Positions 1 to 12,055 of a stretch of 64,000 nucleotides of DNA are shown piece by piece. Source of the stretch: Colias croceus (Eukaryota; Arthropoda; Insecta; Lepidoptera; Pieridae); contig NC_059558.1 of the NCBI RefSeq assembly GCF_905220415.1, positions 2,740,501 to 2,804,500 on the forward strand. The letters are read 5' to 3'. Under the pieces are notes generated by a model. The model searched no databases. It was not told the origin of the DNA and saw nothing but the letters and a program-made list of their open reading frames with translations. The position numbers and the translations under genes were made by a program. The stretch's first letter is position 1, and each line of letters starts with the position of its first letter.

Positions 1-1995
1 TATTAGTTTGCGAAAGACGGGAGGGGAAGATCAAGTTATACTGGTACTATAGAACGTGACCAGTTTTTGTAGAACCGTGTGTTGTAGGCTTAGTTCTTCT
101 TAATGGTTCGATTTTGTTAATATCAAGGGGGGGTTGGGAGGTCTTATAAACTGGTACTATATAAGAGGATGTTTAATTCTTGTCTCGTTGACAGGCTTCC
201 GTGAAGATACGTGTAATATGGATTGAATGGTTAGTTTGCCTGTTTGGAAATTTAACTTGATTGTTCTAAGCCGGTTAAAATAGTGGTTTATTTAAATTCT
301 TGACTTGAACTCGTAATATGTAATGATGGATATGTTGTGTAAGTGCAATTATACCTAAGTAGCTTTATCAAATTATTATTATACTTTATCAAATAAAACT
401 TAAACACGCTTAAACTCCTGAAATTATAGTATTGTCACCGAACTTTGATAAGTGTACAAAGTTTAAATTAAATCTGTCCGTTTAGTAAGTGGGTCGATAT
501 CGAGTCTAAAAGAGTCAGTTACATACAAACATATAGATTAAAAGCTTGTTAAAAATAGACGTTTATTCGTATTTCTATGAAATTAGAGAAATAGAACTAA
601 GTATTCTTTATCTGATAGAAGCTTCATGACCTGGAATTGCGCACACCCGAGTAAACATTATAGCTCCTAAAAAGTGGCAAAAATAATAAATTCCACTTAT
701 AAAACTGGGTTAGATTAACCGTATTTCGTTTTATTTATTTACCACTCAAGATGAAGACGCCCAAAAACTGCAGATAAGAGACAGTAGGTAGTCCACGATA
801 AATCATGACTTCTGAAATAACTTAATTTCCTACTTCATAGTTAATTTATGAAATAATAATTATAAACTTACACCTTTATGTAATATTCAATGAAAATTAT
901 TTAAGACGAATTAATAAAAAAAATGTTAACTAAGTAACAATTTATTATTAAGGCGACAATAATTATTAATTAATTTGCGTATATTTTCTTATTTAGCAAA
1001 TAACAGTTAAAGAGAAATTCAAGATTGAAGAAAACAAAAATACTTTTGCGTAATGATGTCCTCCTTGGTCACATATCTATTTTATTACTTTTTGGCGGGA
1101 AGTCAATAAGCGATTGCGACTGAAGGACTTGTATCCATGGTTATGAATAAATTATTAAAAAAAAATCTATTTTATTTTTAAAGATACTGGCACAAGATAA
1201 AAAAATATATTTTAAAATCAGAATCATCGCAATCAAAATAATGCAGTTGTGAGTTGTCATGATCGGATACTCGTCGGTAACCGTCATTGTAATGTTAGTC
1301 ATATGAAATCAATTTAGATAATCTTATCTAGCCGATAAAATTTCACTTACACCAAAATCTAAGCGACAAAGTTTCTTCAAGTAGGTCGATTTAGTCCGGC
1401 GTTGGTCTGATATGATATCAACTACTTGTCACTACCTACACTATTTGATAATAATTAAATACTGTCAAAAATAATACAATGATGGAAATCCCTGAGAATG
1501 AAAGGTAGGTAACCCCCACTAATACCTGTTGTCGTGTGTAAATTCAGTGAAATCAGAAATGATAAATCTTTATTTGATTACATTTCCTGCTTAATAAATC
1601 TAATTATTTTTGTCTGAACATTCACACAAATAAAATTATCTGAGAAATGTATAATGATCGGATTGCGTCAATATTATAGTGAACTCCCTTATTTGGTAAT
1701 ATGAAAGAAATGGTGTACCTAAGCAAATAAATAATGATTCATACCATTTTGATAATACATAATTATTATTAAAGTCTACGCAATGCAACGTCTCACAAAC
1801 TGGGACACTATGATCAATAATAATTCAAACACATCATTACATAAAGAAAGACCATAATAATATGTAATGTCTATAAAAAATATATTACTTCATCGTACCT
1901 TTTTTCCAGTAAGTAAAATTCCATTAAATTTTATATTCAGATATATTCTGTAACTTCATAACTTTAAAAAGACTATGTATTTACATGGTATTTAC
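1..1995. other. AT-rich intergenic sequence, no gene seen
   Basis: No open frame with recognisable protein content, no RNA gene and no clear repeat boundary. Two copies of CTGGTACTATA (about 41-51 and 151-161) are the only local repetition noted. Confidence 0.5.
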
Positions 1996-2173
1996 GGCCT
2001 CCTCCACTCAAGCGACAGCTCAAGCCGAGGTTCGTGGTCCCCGTCAAGGGGGGACGCCCTTGTGCATGTCGCTACCAGGGTGAACCTTCAGTTCACCCCC
2101 GCGTCCGCGTTAAAATGTAGAAGCCCTTCTGGCTAACATTGAGAAACACCACACAAAAAAAAAAAAAAAAAAA
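1996..2173 (+). mobile_element. SINE-like retroelement with A-tail (type S1)
   Basis: About 160 GC-rich bases starting GGCCTCCTCCACTCAAGC, with a B-box-like GAGGTTCGTGGTCCCC and ending in an A-run at 2155-2173. A second copy on the - strand lies at 13203-13379, which shows it is dispersed. Confidence 0.65.
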
Positions 2174-3399
2174 TGGTATTTACATAATTTATCCATCATC
2201 TATTCCATTGAGCTATTACCTACCTATTATAGATATTTTCCCGCTATAATTTTCAACGAAGAGGTAATGAAAGACGTTCCATTCGTTTGAATTTCGAACA
2301 GCCCTTCTCCAGAGCAGATCGATCTGACACCCAACACAACTAGAATATTCCATAATCTATATATACAAGTATCATTGAAATACCGACCTTATATACCTAA
2401 CACAAATGCAGGAATCGCTTGAAAGCTTCCTGAGTTTTCCCTACAGAACAATCTTGCTATGTTCCATATTTAAATTGGTCTATCATTATTTACCATGCAT
2501 TCGAATTTGTGCTTTAAATCATTGCATTACAGCTGTAAATTGCGTGTCTTCTTCCAGTTTAAGAGAATCGATCTCGTTTTCAGTTGAAAATACAAAAGCT
2601 CCAAGCGACAAATAACAACGTTTTCAAATATGTATTCTATTCTTGAGAAGTAAAGTTTAAATTTGCGTATAACTGATATAACAGGGAGTAACGTAGTATC
2701 TCTGTTAGGAAGATATTTAAGATGTATAAAGGTTATTGGTAGAGATTTTCAGAGGGCGAAGTCTATTTACGTAAGTAAATACAAGAAAAGAGGGGAGTGT
2801 TAAAATGGATGCTGTACACACGATTTTCAACATACTATGATAATTAATACCTATTAGGATAAAAGATATTTATTAATATTTAGCTGGAAAATTATATGGA
2901 AATGTAAATCAGACCTTGTTCGTGGTAAAATAGGCATTATCTATTGTATAGTTTGATAGTTACGCTTTCCAAGAAGCTAACAATGAAACAGTATTTCAGT
3001 ATAAGAAACTAACACTATTAAAATAGCAGAAAATGTGTCTTTTAAGGTTTATTATTTTCATAAATAGGTCAAGAGCTGAAGAGATATTGCCTGTAGGTAT
3101 AGTTGTTATCTATCTCATAAACTACGTATATTATTATTACAACAATCTAAATCTAAATAAAAAAGGATTAGCCTCTATAATAAACACTTACTTTTCTACG
3201 TAGACTCCAAAGTATTAAATTTAAAATGATCCTTCTCTTCTTAAAATCTCCTACTCTAAAGTAAAAACTTTAGGTACCTACTTCACAAGCCCTTCTAAAA
3301 GAAGTCTAAATAAATAAATGTATGAGTTTAGTTGGAACACAAACTTTAATATTCACACTAATCAAAGAAGCATTAAATTTATCATCATCATCAATCAAT
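2174..3399. other. AT-rich intergenic sequence, no gene seen
   Basis: Short open frames such as 2406-2615 have no recognisable content. Nothing else stands out. Confidence 0.45.
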
Positions 3400-3514
3400 A
3401 CATATAATAAAATTCTAGAAAAGTCGTGTCTGTACAATCAAAATATGTAAAAAAAAATGAGTAGGTGTTATTATTAAATCGATCCCAAACCCAAAACTGT
3501 AGTTAAAAATTTTT

Positions 3515-3578
3515 TTGTCTGTTTGTCTGTTTGTCTGTTTGTCGGTTTGTCTGTTTGTCTGTTTGTCTGTTTGTCTGT
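3515..3578 (+). repeat. (TTTGTCTG)n-type microsatellite
   Basis: Repeated GTTT and GTCT units inside the Helitron-like element; a shorter GTCT run occurs in the related copy at about 23657-23680. Confidence 0.9.
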
Positions 3579-3833
3579 ATGTTTGAACACGCTAATCTCA
3601 GAAACGGCTTATCCGATTTAAATGCGGTTTTCACTAATATATTGTGGTAAGCTTCATTTAACATTTAGTGTTTATTTCATGTTAATCGGTTAATAAAAAA
3701 AAAAGTTATGACCATTTAAGTAACCACGGCGAACATTTGCTAAGGCATTCTATTGATACACTGTACAATGTACGATAATAATAACACATAAATAAATTTA
3801 TTACGTCCAGGTTGTCATATCGAAAGTCCCCAA

Positions 3834-3846
3834 GGGGGGGGGGGGG
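3834..3846 (+). repeat. Homopolymer G run
   Basis: About 13 consecutive G, very unusual in this AT-rich context; length may be unreliable in sequencing. Confidence 0.8.
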
Positions 3847-4280
3847 TAAGCTGAGGATGCAGTAGGGGGGGAGGAGTTCAAAGGACCTTTATTTAGATTT
3901 TTGCTCAGCCTAAAACCTGCACAAATTGCATTATAGCATATTTAAATTATATAATTGTAGAAAAGTGATATCTGTACAATGAAAATATTATGTAAAAAAA
4001 AATAGCAGGAGTTATTATTAAATCGTTCCTGAACCCAAAACTGAAGTTTATTTTTTTGGAATGTTTGTCTGTATGTGTATGCATGCTAATCTCAGAAACG
4101 GCTTATCCGATTTAGATGCGGTTTTACTAATATATTGTGATAAGCTTCACTTAACATTTAGTTTTTATTTCATGTCAATCGGTTCATAAATAAAAAAGTT
4201 ATAGTCGTCATACCAAATAATTTTCCATTCAGTTTTAAGCGAGTGCAATTTCCGGTGAGCCTATGTTTTGCGATGACAAT

Positions 4281-4325
4281 CAATAAATTTATTTATTTAT
4301 TTATTTTATTTATTTGATTTATTTC
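4281..4325 (+). repeat. (ATTT)n microsatellite
   Basis: Repeated TTTA units with a few interruptions. Confidence 0.85.
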
Positions 4326-4994
4326 AGATAATTGCATCCATATAATTGTTAGTATCTTTTTACCTTAAAAACTATGTTAGTATCAAATAAATAATGTAAG
4401 CAGTAAACTATGTTAGTATCAAATAAAGCCCAAGGTCAGACGCTTAAAGTTGTTGGTGTAGATCTTAGTATCAGCTGTTTCTCGCACGGTCAGTTATATA
4501 TGTAGCTCTGTCACGCGTTAGCAATCCTAGGAGCCTGTATGCTTTCGTCCCCGATGGCCATACGTCAAACATCGTTTATAGGGAAGCATTACTGTAGAGT
4601 AGATTTTCAGCTACACAAACTGTTTGTAATTCAAATATGCTGCCCGCAGTCACTGTTCCACGCGGACGAAGTCGCGGGTACAGCTAGTTAAGTAATAAAT
4701 AATAATCATACCTCTAATAATCTTCAGAAAAATCGTGTCGTAATCGTATCGTCGTATCGCATCGTCATATCGTATCGTGTCGTGTCGTAAGGCTCTCGTT
4801 CTCGAAATTTCGGTGCCAGGCGCGACAGAGGGACACTCGGAGGGGCCAGTGATTAATACTCCTCACCCTCTCTTGAGGGTTTTGTACCTAACACCTTTAT
4901 TGTATGGATTTTAGTACAAATGTAGCAATTTTATACAGAATTATATGAATAAGTAGAAAGTACTAGAAGTTTACAATAAATTATTAATTATAAA

Positions 4995-5215
4995 CTAGCT
5001 TACCGCCCGTGGCTTGGCCCGCTTTGTCTAAAACCTAATAAATTATATATACTAAAACATTCCTCTTGAATCACTCTATCTATTTAAAAGAACCGCATCA
5101 AAATCCGTTGCGTAGTTTTAAAGATTTAAGCATACAAAGGGACATCTAGGGACATAGTGACAGAAAAAGCGACTTTGTTTTATACTGTGTACCTAGTGAT
5201 GATACATAGTAGTAT
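4995..5215 (-). mobile_element. Helitron-like element, type B
   Basis: CTAG at its left end, GC-rich stem GCCCGTGGCTTGGCCCGC, then the shared body (TTGAATCACTCTATCTATT, AAAGATTTAAGCATACAAAG, AAAGCGACTTTGTTTTATAC). Sister copies: 11636, 11863, 22618, 28198, 35322 and 46969. Confidence 0.8.
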
Positions 5216-7336
5216 TTTTAAGTAGTGATCGCTCCAGAAATGACGACATTTAAATATGAGTTTTCTATTAAAAATCATTACTTAGCGTGTTATAAATACA
5301 ACTCAAGCAATGAAACTTAGTTTGTCACTTTTATAACTAAGTCAACAGTACTATCAAAAATAGTTTAGGTACCTACACATTTCCAAGTTATATTCAAACA
5401 AACACACATTCTAAAAGAACAGTCTTATGTCTAAATCGCTACCATTACCCATAAAACTTTTTGAACTATTAGGTAAGTTCGTAAATTTCATGACTAGGTA
5501 TTAATTTCTTTAGGGGCAAATAAGTTGCTCCTTGCCCCACAGTGGGGCAACACTTACCCAATCGATCCACATTCTACCTCTTATCATAGATTTTGTAACT
5601 CAATTTCGATCACTGCTTATTAGATCGTGATAATTGTTCTGGTTATTGACTTAGCTCCTTCGCACACGGGCGATTTTTGTGTATTATTTCATAAATAGTT
5701 GCTTGAGTTGAAAGTACACATATAATTTGGTATAAAGAGCTGATTGAAAGAACTATATTATCTATACCATACCTCTCAAAGAGATTTCAAGGTATATAAT
5801 ATCTCACAGAAATGCATAAAAAATCTACTACACTCATTATTTTATTCGTAAATAAATGTTCAAGTAAACGTTCTTCAAGGAAAAATAAATATTTCGATTT
5901 CAAATGACATATTTTATAATGCTCAATGCTCATAGCATTTTATAAAATCATTTTATGTAAATTTTATGTAAAACATTCGATTAACAGAACTACCTATAAC
6001 GTAAAAAACCTGAACAAACATAGATTTTTTTGTCTCTACATTTTCATATTACATCAGTTTACTCTCTCATATGCGCAGTACCTAAGGATGTGTGCAACAT
6101 GCAGTGCGTAGTTTTTCAGTATGATTTCGTAACGTCCGACAATCATCTACAGGTTCGACCTGAGGCTTATGTAAGCGATCTTTGTCAGGTTTTCGTTGTA
6201 CCTGCCTAGGTAATAAATGATATCTACGTAATAACACTTCATATAGAAGTCATATTATTCCTGCAGCAAGCTCAAACGACCTCATTCCGCGGAATTTTGC
6301 ACAAATCAAGCTGATGACTGTAGTCATTTTGTTTATTTATGTTTCAATTTATATATTCTGAGTATTGCCTGTGTGAAAAGTATTTTTACCACGACATTTT
6401 GACAACTATTTTGTACGAAATTTTAAAGTATTTGAGGATGAAGTGCTTAGGTAATTTATAGTATGCCTTATTTTTTAACTTTTATAGATCCTACTGGCTT
6501 TTGCAGACTAAGAATGTCTGTAGTGTAAAATTTTGTGTACTTACTACCTATATTGTAAAATGTATCATCATCGTTAGTTGTAAGTACTACGAGCTACGAG
6601 GTTATAAAGAGCATGCGTCATTTATAAATTCTTTTATATTTGATTTCTAAAAGTGTGATAATGTTAATAGATATAGATTTACTTAAATTATATCATGATT
6701 ATTATATTCTAAGCTCCAAAATGTATGTTTAAATTCGGGTTCGAAGTATATGCTTATATCAACCAAATCTGTTCAGTTCTTCATACCTACAATCTAAATA
6801 ATATACCAACAATATCAAAAATATATGCACTTTAAGTACTTATAATGTAATGTAAGCAGGATAGAATTATTGCTGCAACTTATTTATCGATGTTTATTAA
6901 ACCATTTTCGTCGTTTTTATCTGACTGCATCATAAATAGGATAGGTAGGTATTGTTTTTACATTTTTTCGATGTCAATTATTCAAATTTTCACATAGTGC
7001 AATTTTGTTTTACATTAGTTCTTATCGGAACTAATTTGTATATTTTAGTAGTTTCAAAATTAATTCTATCTAATGTTGAAAATATCGTTGTTTTTATAAC
7101 ATATAGGTAGCTCGTAGAAATATAAATAAATGAAGACTTAGAAATTAATTATTATTTAAGTAACACAGATTTTCTCAATAAGAAGAAATGCTACGACGCA
7201 TTTAAGTAAGTAACACTTACAAAGTTGTAAGATTTAATATAATACACACACGATAATATAATTATTAATTATAAAGGTTATGTCAGATAAGTAACATATT
7301 TCTACTTTCTCAGTTACTTATTAATGTGAATTTTTT
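5216..7336. other. AT-rich intergenic sequence, no gene seen
   Basis: No coding signal or recognisable repeat; several TAGGTACCTA-type motifs, which are scattered through the whole window. Confidence 0.45.
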
Positions 7337-7583
7337 AACCGACTTCAAAAAAAAAGGAGGAGGTTATCAATTCGGCCGGTATATTTTTTTTTTTTCATGT
7401 ATGTACACCGATTACTCCGAGGTTTCTGAACCGATTTACGTGATTCTTTTTTTGTTCGATGCGGGATGGTGTCGAATTGGTCCCATAAAAATTTTATTCG
7501 GATAGGCCCAGTAGTTTTTATTTTATGAGCATTTTTGTCTGTAGGTATTGGTAAATTTTGCAAGTGCAAGTTTGAAGTCGGTT
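7337..7583. mobile_element. MITE with AACCGACTTCAAA inverted ends
   Basis: Left end AACCGACTTCAAA (7337-7349) and right end TTTGAAGTCGGTT (7571-7583) are perfect inverted repeats about 247 bp apart. The open frame at 7345-7569 on the - strand lies wholly within it and has no protein-like features. A solo right end (TTTGAAGTCGGTTAATAAA) is seen near 17512-17530. Confidence 0.75.
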
Positions 7584-7757
7584 GTTTTTAACGCAGTTAT
7601 CACTTGTTATTAAACAACTTAGTGAATAAAATAGGTTTGGTTGAATTCATAAATTACAATTAAATATTTTTAAAGTAAGGAAGTTTTTTTACTCATAAAT
7701 TTTTACAGGTATCCAAAAGTACTAGGCAAACATGACATCCGAATGAGTTCATTGATT

Positions 7758-7845
7758 CCGAGATCAACGAAATGGCTTCCAAGGTGAGCACGATCAATAC
7801 GAACCTTCTGATCTTTCGGTCTTTCGTCTCACTCACGCATGAGAT
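7758..7845. repeat. Dispersed repeat, copy 1 (diverged)
   Basis: Shares GAGAT-AACG-AATGGCTTCCAAGG and CTGATCTTTCG/TCTTTCGTCTC blocks with 8271-8365, in the same orientation about 500 bp apart. Origin unknown. Confidence 0.6.
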
Positions 7846-8270
7846 GCTTTTTACCAATTTATTTATGTAATACATAAGAACATGAATTTCAGGTTGAATT
7901 GTGTTCTCGGAATTTATTCTTGCAAGGAAAGTTTTAAGTGTACCTATTCTTAAACTAGAGTCACCATAATATTATTATGAGAAGGACTCTACATAAATAT
8001 AGGTGTAAATTATTTGATATCATTAATTTTAACGCAAGCTCTGAAAGAAACTGCGTTTAAAAACGAAAAATATAACATGGAATTCAGCAAGTCAAATAAA
8101 AAGTTATAAATTTGAAAATGCGCATACAATATACATATTAATTAAAAATATGAAGAAAGAAAGGTGATGCCTCTCGCAAATTAGATGGATGAAAAATAAT
8201 TCAAAAGTTTCAGGAGGAATTTTTCAGGAGTAGGTACCAGGCGCACATAATCATCAGCAGTTACTCCCCA

Positions 8271-8365
8271 CCGAGATTAACGGAATGGCTTCCAAGGCGG
8301 GCGCGATCAATACTCCAGAGGCTTCTAATCTTGCTGATCTTTCGTCTCTCTCACGCAAGATCTTC
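8271..8365. repeat. Dispersed repeat, copy 2
   Basis: Better preserved partner of 7758-7845. It lies in an open frame (8285-8479, starting MASKAGAINTPEASNLADLS) of 64 residues. Copy 1 does not keep the frame, so I treat both as pieces of an unidentified mobile element rather than a gene. Confidence 0.55.
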
Positions 8366-8479
8366 ATCACATCTGGTGGAAGTCCTTATTGCAATGGAGG
8401 AAGAATTAAATTCGTTTGCACTTGGGGGAGCGAGATTTACTGTCTCATGTGCTTGAATTTCGTGTTCGTATCCGCTTAG

Positions 8480-9231
8480 AGGTGCTTATATACGTATATT
8501 TAGTGGTCTATGTATAGAAATTTCAGAACAAAGGGATTATATTTCGGAGAAAATAGCATTAGCGTATTTATATAGCGTATTATCTTATAATATTTTGAAA
8601 GATTTCCATTTGAGATAGATACTGTTTTGATGCACGTGAAGTAAGTTTACATAATTTTCTCTTCATATTTTGACCCATAAGTTAGTAAGTAATTATAAGT
8701 TCTTTGACTTCGCTATGATATGGCATTTTAATACATACAGCACTTTAATACGTATAAAAAACTAAGACACATAAATACCAATAAGTAAGGTACCTATTTC
8801 TTGCTCAATATTATGTAATCTGTTTGAAAATGAAATGGACAAGGCGCACATAAGCAATAAATAGCTTCCTGAAAAATACAGATAAAAAATCACATAACTG
8901 TAGTCTGTAATCAAAATCAATCAAAAATCACATAACTGTAGTCTATGGGTCTGTACAATTTATTGTCTGTCACCTGAAATAAATGTAATAAATAAAAATA
9001 AAAATTATCATACCAAAGCCATTCTAAATTTAAAAATAAGTTACATGGAAAAAGATAGTGAAAATAATAATACGATAAAATATATTATTAAGCGACTCAT
9101 CGTTTTATCATGTTAACCTTGGTCTTGGTAATTTTAATTGGATTATAATTGATAATCTTACATCCACGTAATAATATATGAGTAATACTAAAAAACAAAA
9201 CAAAATCTTTCTATAACATTGAGTTACTATG
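8480..9231. other. AT-rich intergenic sequence, no gene seen
   Basis: A short direct repeat of ATCACATAACTGTAGTCT (about 8889 and 8927) is the only local structure. Confidence 0.45.
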
Positions 9232-9520
9232 TACTACGTAGATACTAGAGAGGACATCGCTACTACACTATTTGTAACACGAGTTAGTCTCAAACCATTT
9301 TTTTGTTACATTGATTGGTTTTAAATTTTAATTGATAAGTTTATTCATATTTTTTAATAAGATAAACAATATTCATTTTTTACATGGTTTGAATTATTTA
9401 TAAGTAATATTAATAAGAGGCAGAATATCTACTAAGTGTATGACTCACTAGCCGCCACGCGCCGCGGCCGCCGCGCTTGTCGCACAAATTTTATTCGTGG
9501 TGTCCTCTCTATACGTAGTA
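9232..9520. mobile_element. Candidate MITE with a GC-rich patch
   Basis: The left end has TACTACGTA and GAGAGGACA; the right end reads TGTCCTCTCTATACGTAGTA, its imperfect inverse. A strongly GC-rich 36-base patch (GCCGCCACGCGCCGCGGCCG...) sits near the right end. Confidence 0.55.
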
Positions 9521-9829
9521 ATAATACCTCAATGGCCTATAATCATTTAGTTTAATATATTATCTGAATATAAAAGTTATGTAATATCTATTTCTTTAGG
9601 CATATACTTAAAATGTTTCCAATGTTTTGTTAGAAGTAAAATATATTAAAAATATTACTCGCTGATTTGTAAACCTAGATTTTATTTTTTAATTTCATCT
9701 TATCTACTACGTATTCGTTATTAAAAACGAAAACAAAAAAAATGTCCCAGTAGAAACAGAAAAAAGTAGCTTTCTATTAATGTAAGAATTTACTTAAATA
9801 TTTTATTTTTTGAACGCAGTTTTTAACAT

Positions 9830-10005
9830 CAAGGAAAACATCGTGAGGAAACTGACATGTCAAAGAATCAAAAGTTCGACGACATGTGACATATTTCAAC
9901 CTGCACTTGGCCAGCGTGGTGGATTTTGGCCTGTACCCTCACAGGAGGCCCGTGGTCCAGCAGTGAGAACGTATATTATATGGGCTGATGATGATAATGA
10001 AGAAT
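9830..10005 (+). mobile_element. Truncated non-LTR retroelement 3' tail
   Basis: Contains AAACATCGTGAGGAAACTG, CACTTGGCCAGCGTGGTGGA and GGGCTGATGATGATAATGA. I recognise this as a common lepidopteran LINE/SINE tail ending in a TGATGATGA-type repeat, from memory and without a database check. No coding part is present. A possible short relative with GGCCAGCGTGGCC lies near 29365. Confidence 0.5.
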
Positions 10006-10034
10006 TTAAAAAGTTTTAGCCTCTACTTTATTTA

Positions 10035-10227
10035 TCTATACTTAATATTATAAAGGTGACGAGTTTGTTTATTTGTATGAACGCGCTAATCTCAGGAACT
10101 ACTGGTCCGATTTGAAGAATTCCGGTGTTAGATAGCCCATTTATCGAGGAAGGCTATATAGGCTATATCATCACGCTAAGACCAACAGGAGCGGAGAAAT
10201 TCAGGTGAAACCGCGGAGCACAGCTAG
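10035..10227 (+). mobile_element. Helitron-like element, type A
   Basis: Starts TCTATACTTAATATTATAAA, contains the shared AACGCGCTAATCTCAGGAAC and TAGATAGCCCATTTATCGAG blocks, and ends with an imperfect GC stem and CTAG (10224-10227) followed by T. It fits Helitron-type ends: 5' TC, 3' stem and CTAG. Confidence 0.85.
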
Positions 10228-11224
10228 TCATTAATATAACAAACGGATAACCACTTTGTCAAAGCATGTATTAACATAGCTATAAAGAGCCATTGAAAAA
10301 CAAAGAATCATAACAATTAAATGAAATTCCACTAGCCATGTATGTACTGCGTGCATTTCTTACATTGTATGGTAATGCTGACCTGTGCAGACCATTTCTA
10401 TGACCATATCTCGGTTTTGTATTAACCGACTGTGTAGAGTATGTTGTTTTGGTTAATTGGTTGGATAATATAGTTGGATAATATGATTACCTATATATTG
10501 ATACTATTACCTATTTTCGGGTTTAGCTATAACCTTTATTTATGACGAATAGAATCTCATGATATTATTTTTAAGGGCAAAGGAACTAGGAAGAGTAATA
10601 TGTAAAATGTTTCGAATCAAATTTATATCTATTATCGAATGGAGTTTGTCAGCCATACTTTTGGCTCTACCTAAGTTGTTCAATGAAATGTTCTTAAAAA
10701 TAGATTATTATCATTGTAGATTTTTACCTTGATTTTGACGCCTCAAATTGCTAGATCTAAGTTGGATAACAAATAAATTCAAATTAATATTTTTAAAGTA
10801 CCTATGTAAGTTTGGTGGTTCTACGTAATTTCTCGTTCGTTTTCTATAAATTCTGTATCTATTCAGAATTTATAATTTAGTAGGTATATGCGGATATACA
10901 TATAATATTCACTTAATTTCAAACACTCGTGTCGACGCGCGGCATCGCGTGATGCGCTGGATTAATTTATTGTAGCATCCTGATGCCATCGGACTATATT
11001 TTCAATCATGCGAAAATATTACACACGGTTACGACATTATTTCTATTTAAACTAGATATCATTTGTGTTGTTCACTTGTTTGTTTGTCGCAATCTATGTA
11101 AAAACTGTAAATCTTGATATTTTATAGGGCTTGATAGACGTAGCTGAATTCTCGAAATTATCTCCCCATTTTAATCCCTTCTAACTTTATAGTACATCAG
11201 TGTGTGTACCGAGCACACGTGTCA
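10228..11224. other. AT-rich intergenic sequence, no gene seen
   Basis: No coding signal. Nothing notable beyond a small GC-rich stretch at about 10930-10960. Confidence 0.45.
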
Positions 11225-11348
11225 GAAGTGAGACTTCTTTGGCAAGATTCGAAGATACCACAGTCGTCGCCTTTTTCCATGACGTGACGGTATTTCCATG
11301 ACGCGACCTTGAAATTTCACACTCAACGTCCTAAAGAAGTTTCACTTC
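11225..11348 (+). mobile_element. MITE, type G (GAAGTGAAACTTCTTT ends)
   Basis: Left GAAGTGAGACTTCTTT and right AAAGAAGTTTCACTTC are inverted ends. The inside shares GGTATCTTCGAATCTTGCC-type and TGACGTGACGGTA-type blocks, in the opposite orientation, with 42134-42253. A flanking CACACGTGTCA-like block is also shared. Confidence 0.7.
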
Positions 11349-11635
11349 AAAAAGTTACATTTATCAATAATCAAAATCGATCAAAATCTCTTCAGCTATT
11401 CGGGCATAAAAGACAGACATTCATTCGTATTATACTACTATAGTATCACTTTCAAATTCACTATTACGCGACCGTAACAATACCTACTACAGGTTTCGTT
11501 TTTAAAACCACACCGTGACGCATACACTACTTTATAATTAAATATATCTTACTTTTGTTGAAGACTTCATTAGAAACATAAAATTGCGGATAATTTTTAT
11601 TTTTTTAATTATTGTTTGTTTGTCATTAATAGTTA

Positions 11636-11813
11636 GTATAATATAAAGTCGCTTTGTCTGTCCCTATGTACCTTTGTATGCTTAAATCTTTAAAACTACG
11701 CAACGGATTTTGATGCGGTTTCTTTAATAGATAGAGCGATTCAAGAGAATGGTTTTAGTATATAATTTATTAGGTTTTAGACAAAGCGGGCGAAGCCGCG
11801 GGCGGTAATCTAG
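11636..11813 (+). mobile_element. Helitron-like element, type B
   Basis: Body as at 4995 but on the + strand; ends GCGGGCGAAGCCGCGGGC then CTAG (11810-11813). Confidence 0.85.
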
Positions 11814-11862
11814 TTACGGATAAACTGAACAGCTGAATTTTAATTCTTTCGCTTATAGTTAA

Positions 11863-12055
11863 CTAGCTTACCGCCCGCGGCTTCGCCCGCTTTGTCTAAA
11901 ACCTTATAAATTTTTATATGCTAAAACCTTCCTCTTGAATCACTCTATTAACGAAACCGCATCAAAATCCATTGCGTACTTTTAAAGATTTAAGCATACA
12001 AAGGGACATAGGGACAGAGAAAGCGACTTTGTTTTTAAGCTATGTAGTGATAGTA
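11863..12055 (-). mobile_element. Helitron-like element, type B, inverted partner
   Basis: CTAG at 11863-11866 and the same stem and body on the - strand, only 49 bp from the 3' end of the + copy, so the two make a long inverted repeat joined at their 3' ends. Confidence 0.85.

Larger units (their letters stand above)
3400..4686 (+). mobile_element. Helitron-like element (type F variant) with duplicated 5' half
   Basis: It begins CATATAATAAAATTCTAG and ends with the stem-bearing CGCGGACGAAGTCGCGGG then CTAG at 4683-4686. The 5' half (from about 3400, with CTCAGAAACGGCTTATCCGA) appears again from about 3945 with moderate divergence, so this is one copy nested in or duplicated beside another. 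It contains a GTTT/GTCT microsatellite and an ATTT microsatellite. Confidence 0.7.

Noticed and set aside
3515..3578. Possible CRISPR-like array
   Set aside because: It is a simple tetranucleotide tract inside a Helitron-like element, with no spacers, in a eukaryotic genome.
8285..8479. 64-codon frame starting MASKAGAINTP as a gene
   Set aside because: Its diverged partner at 7758 breaks the frame; more likely an unidentified repeat fragment.
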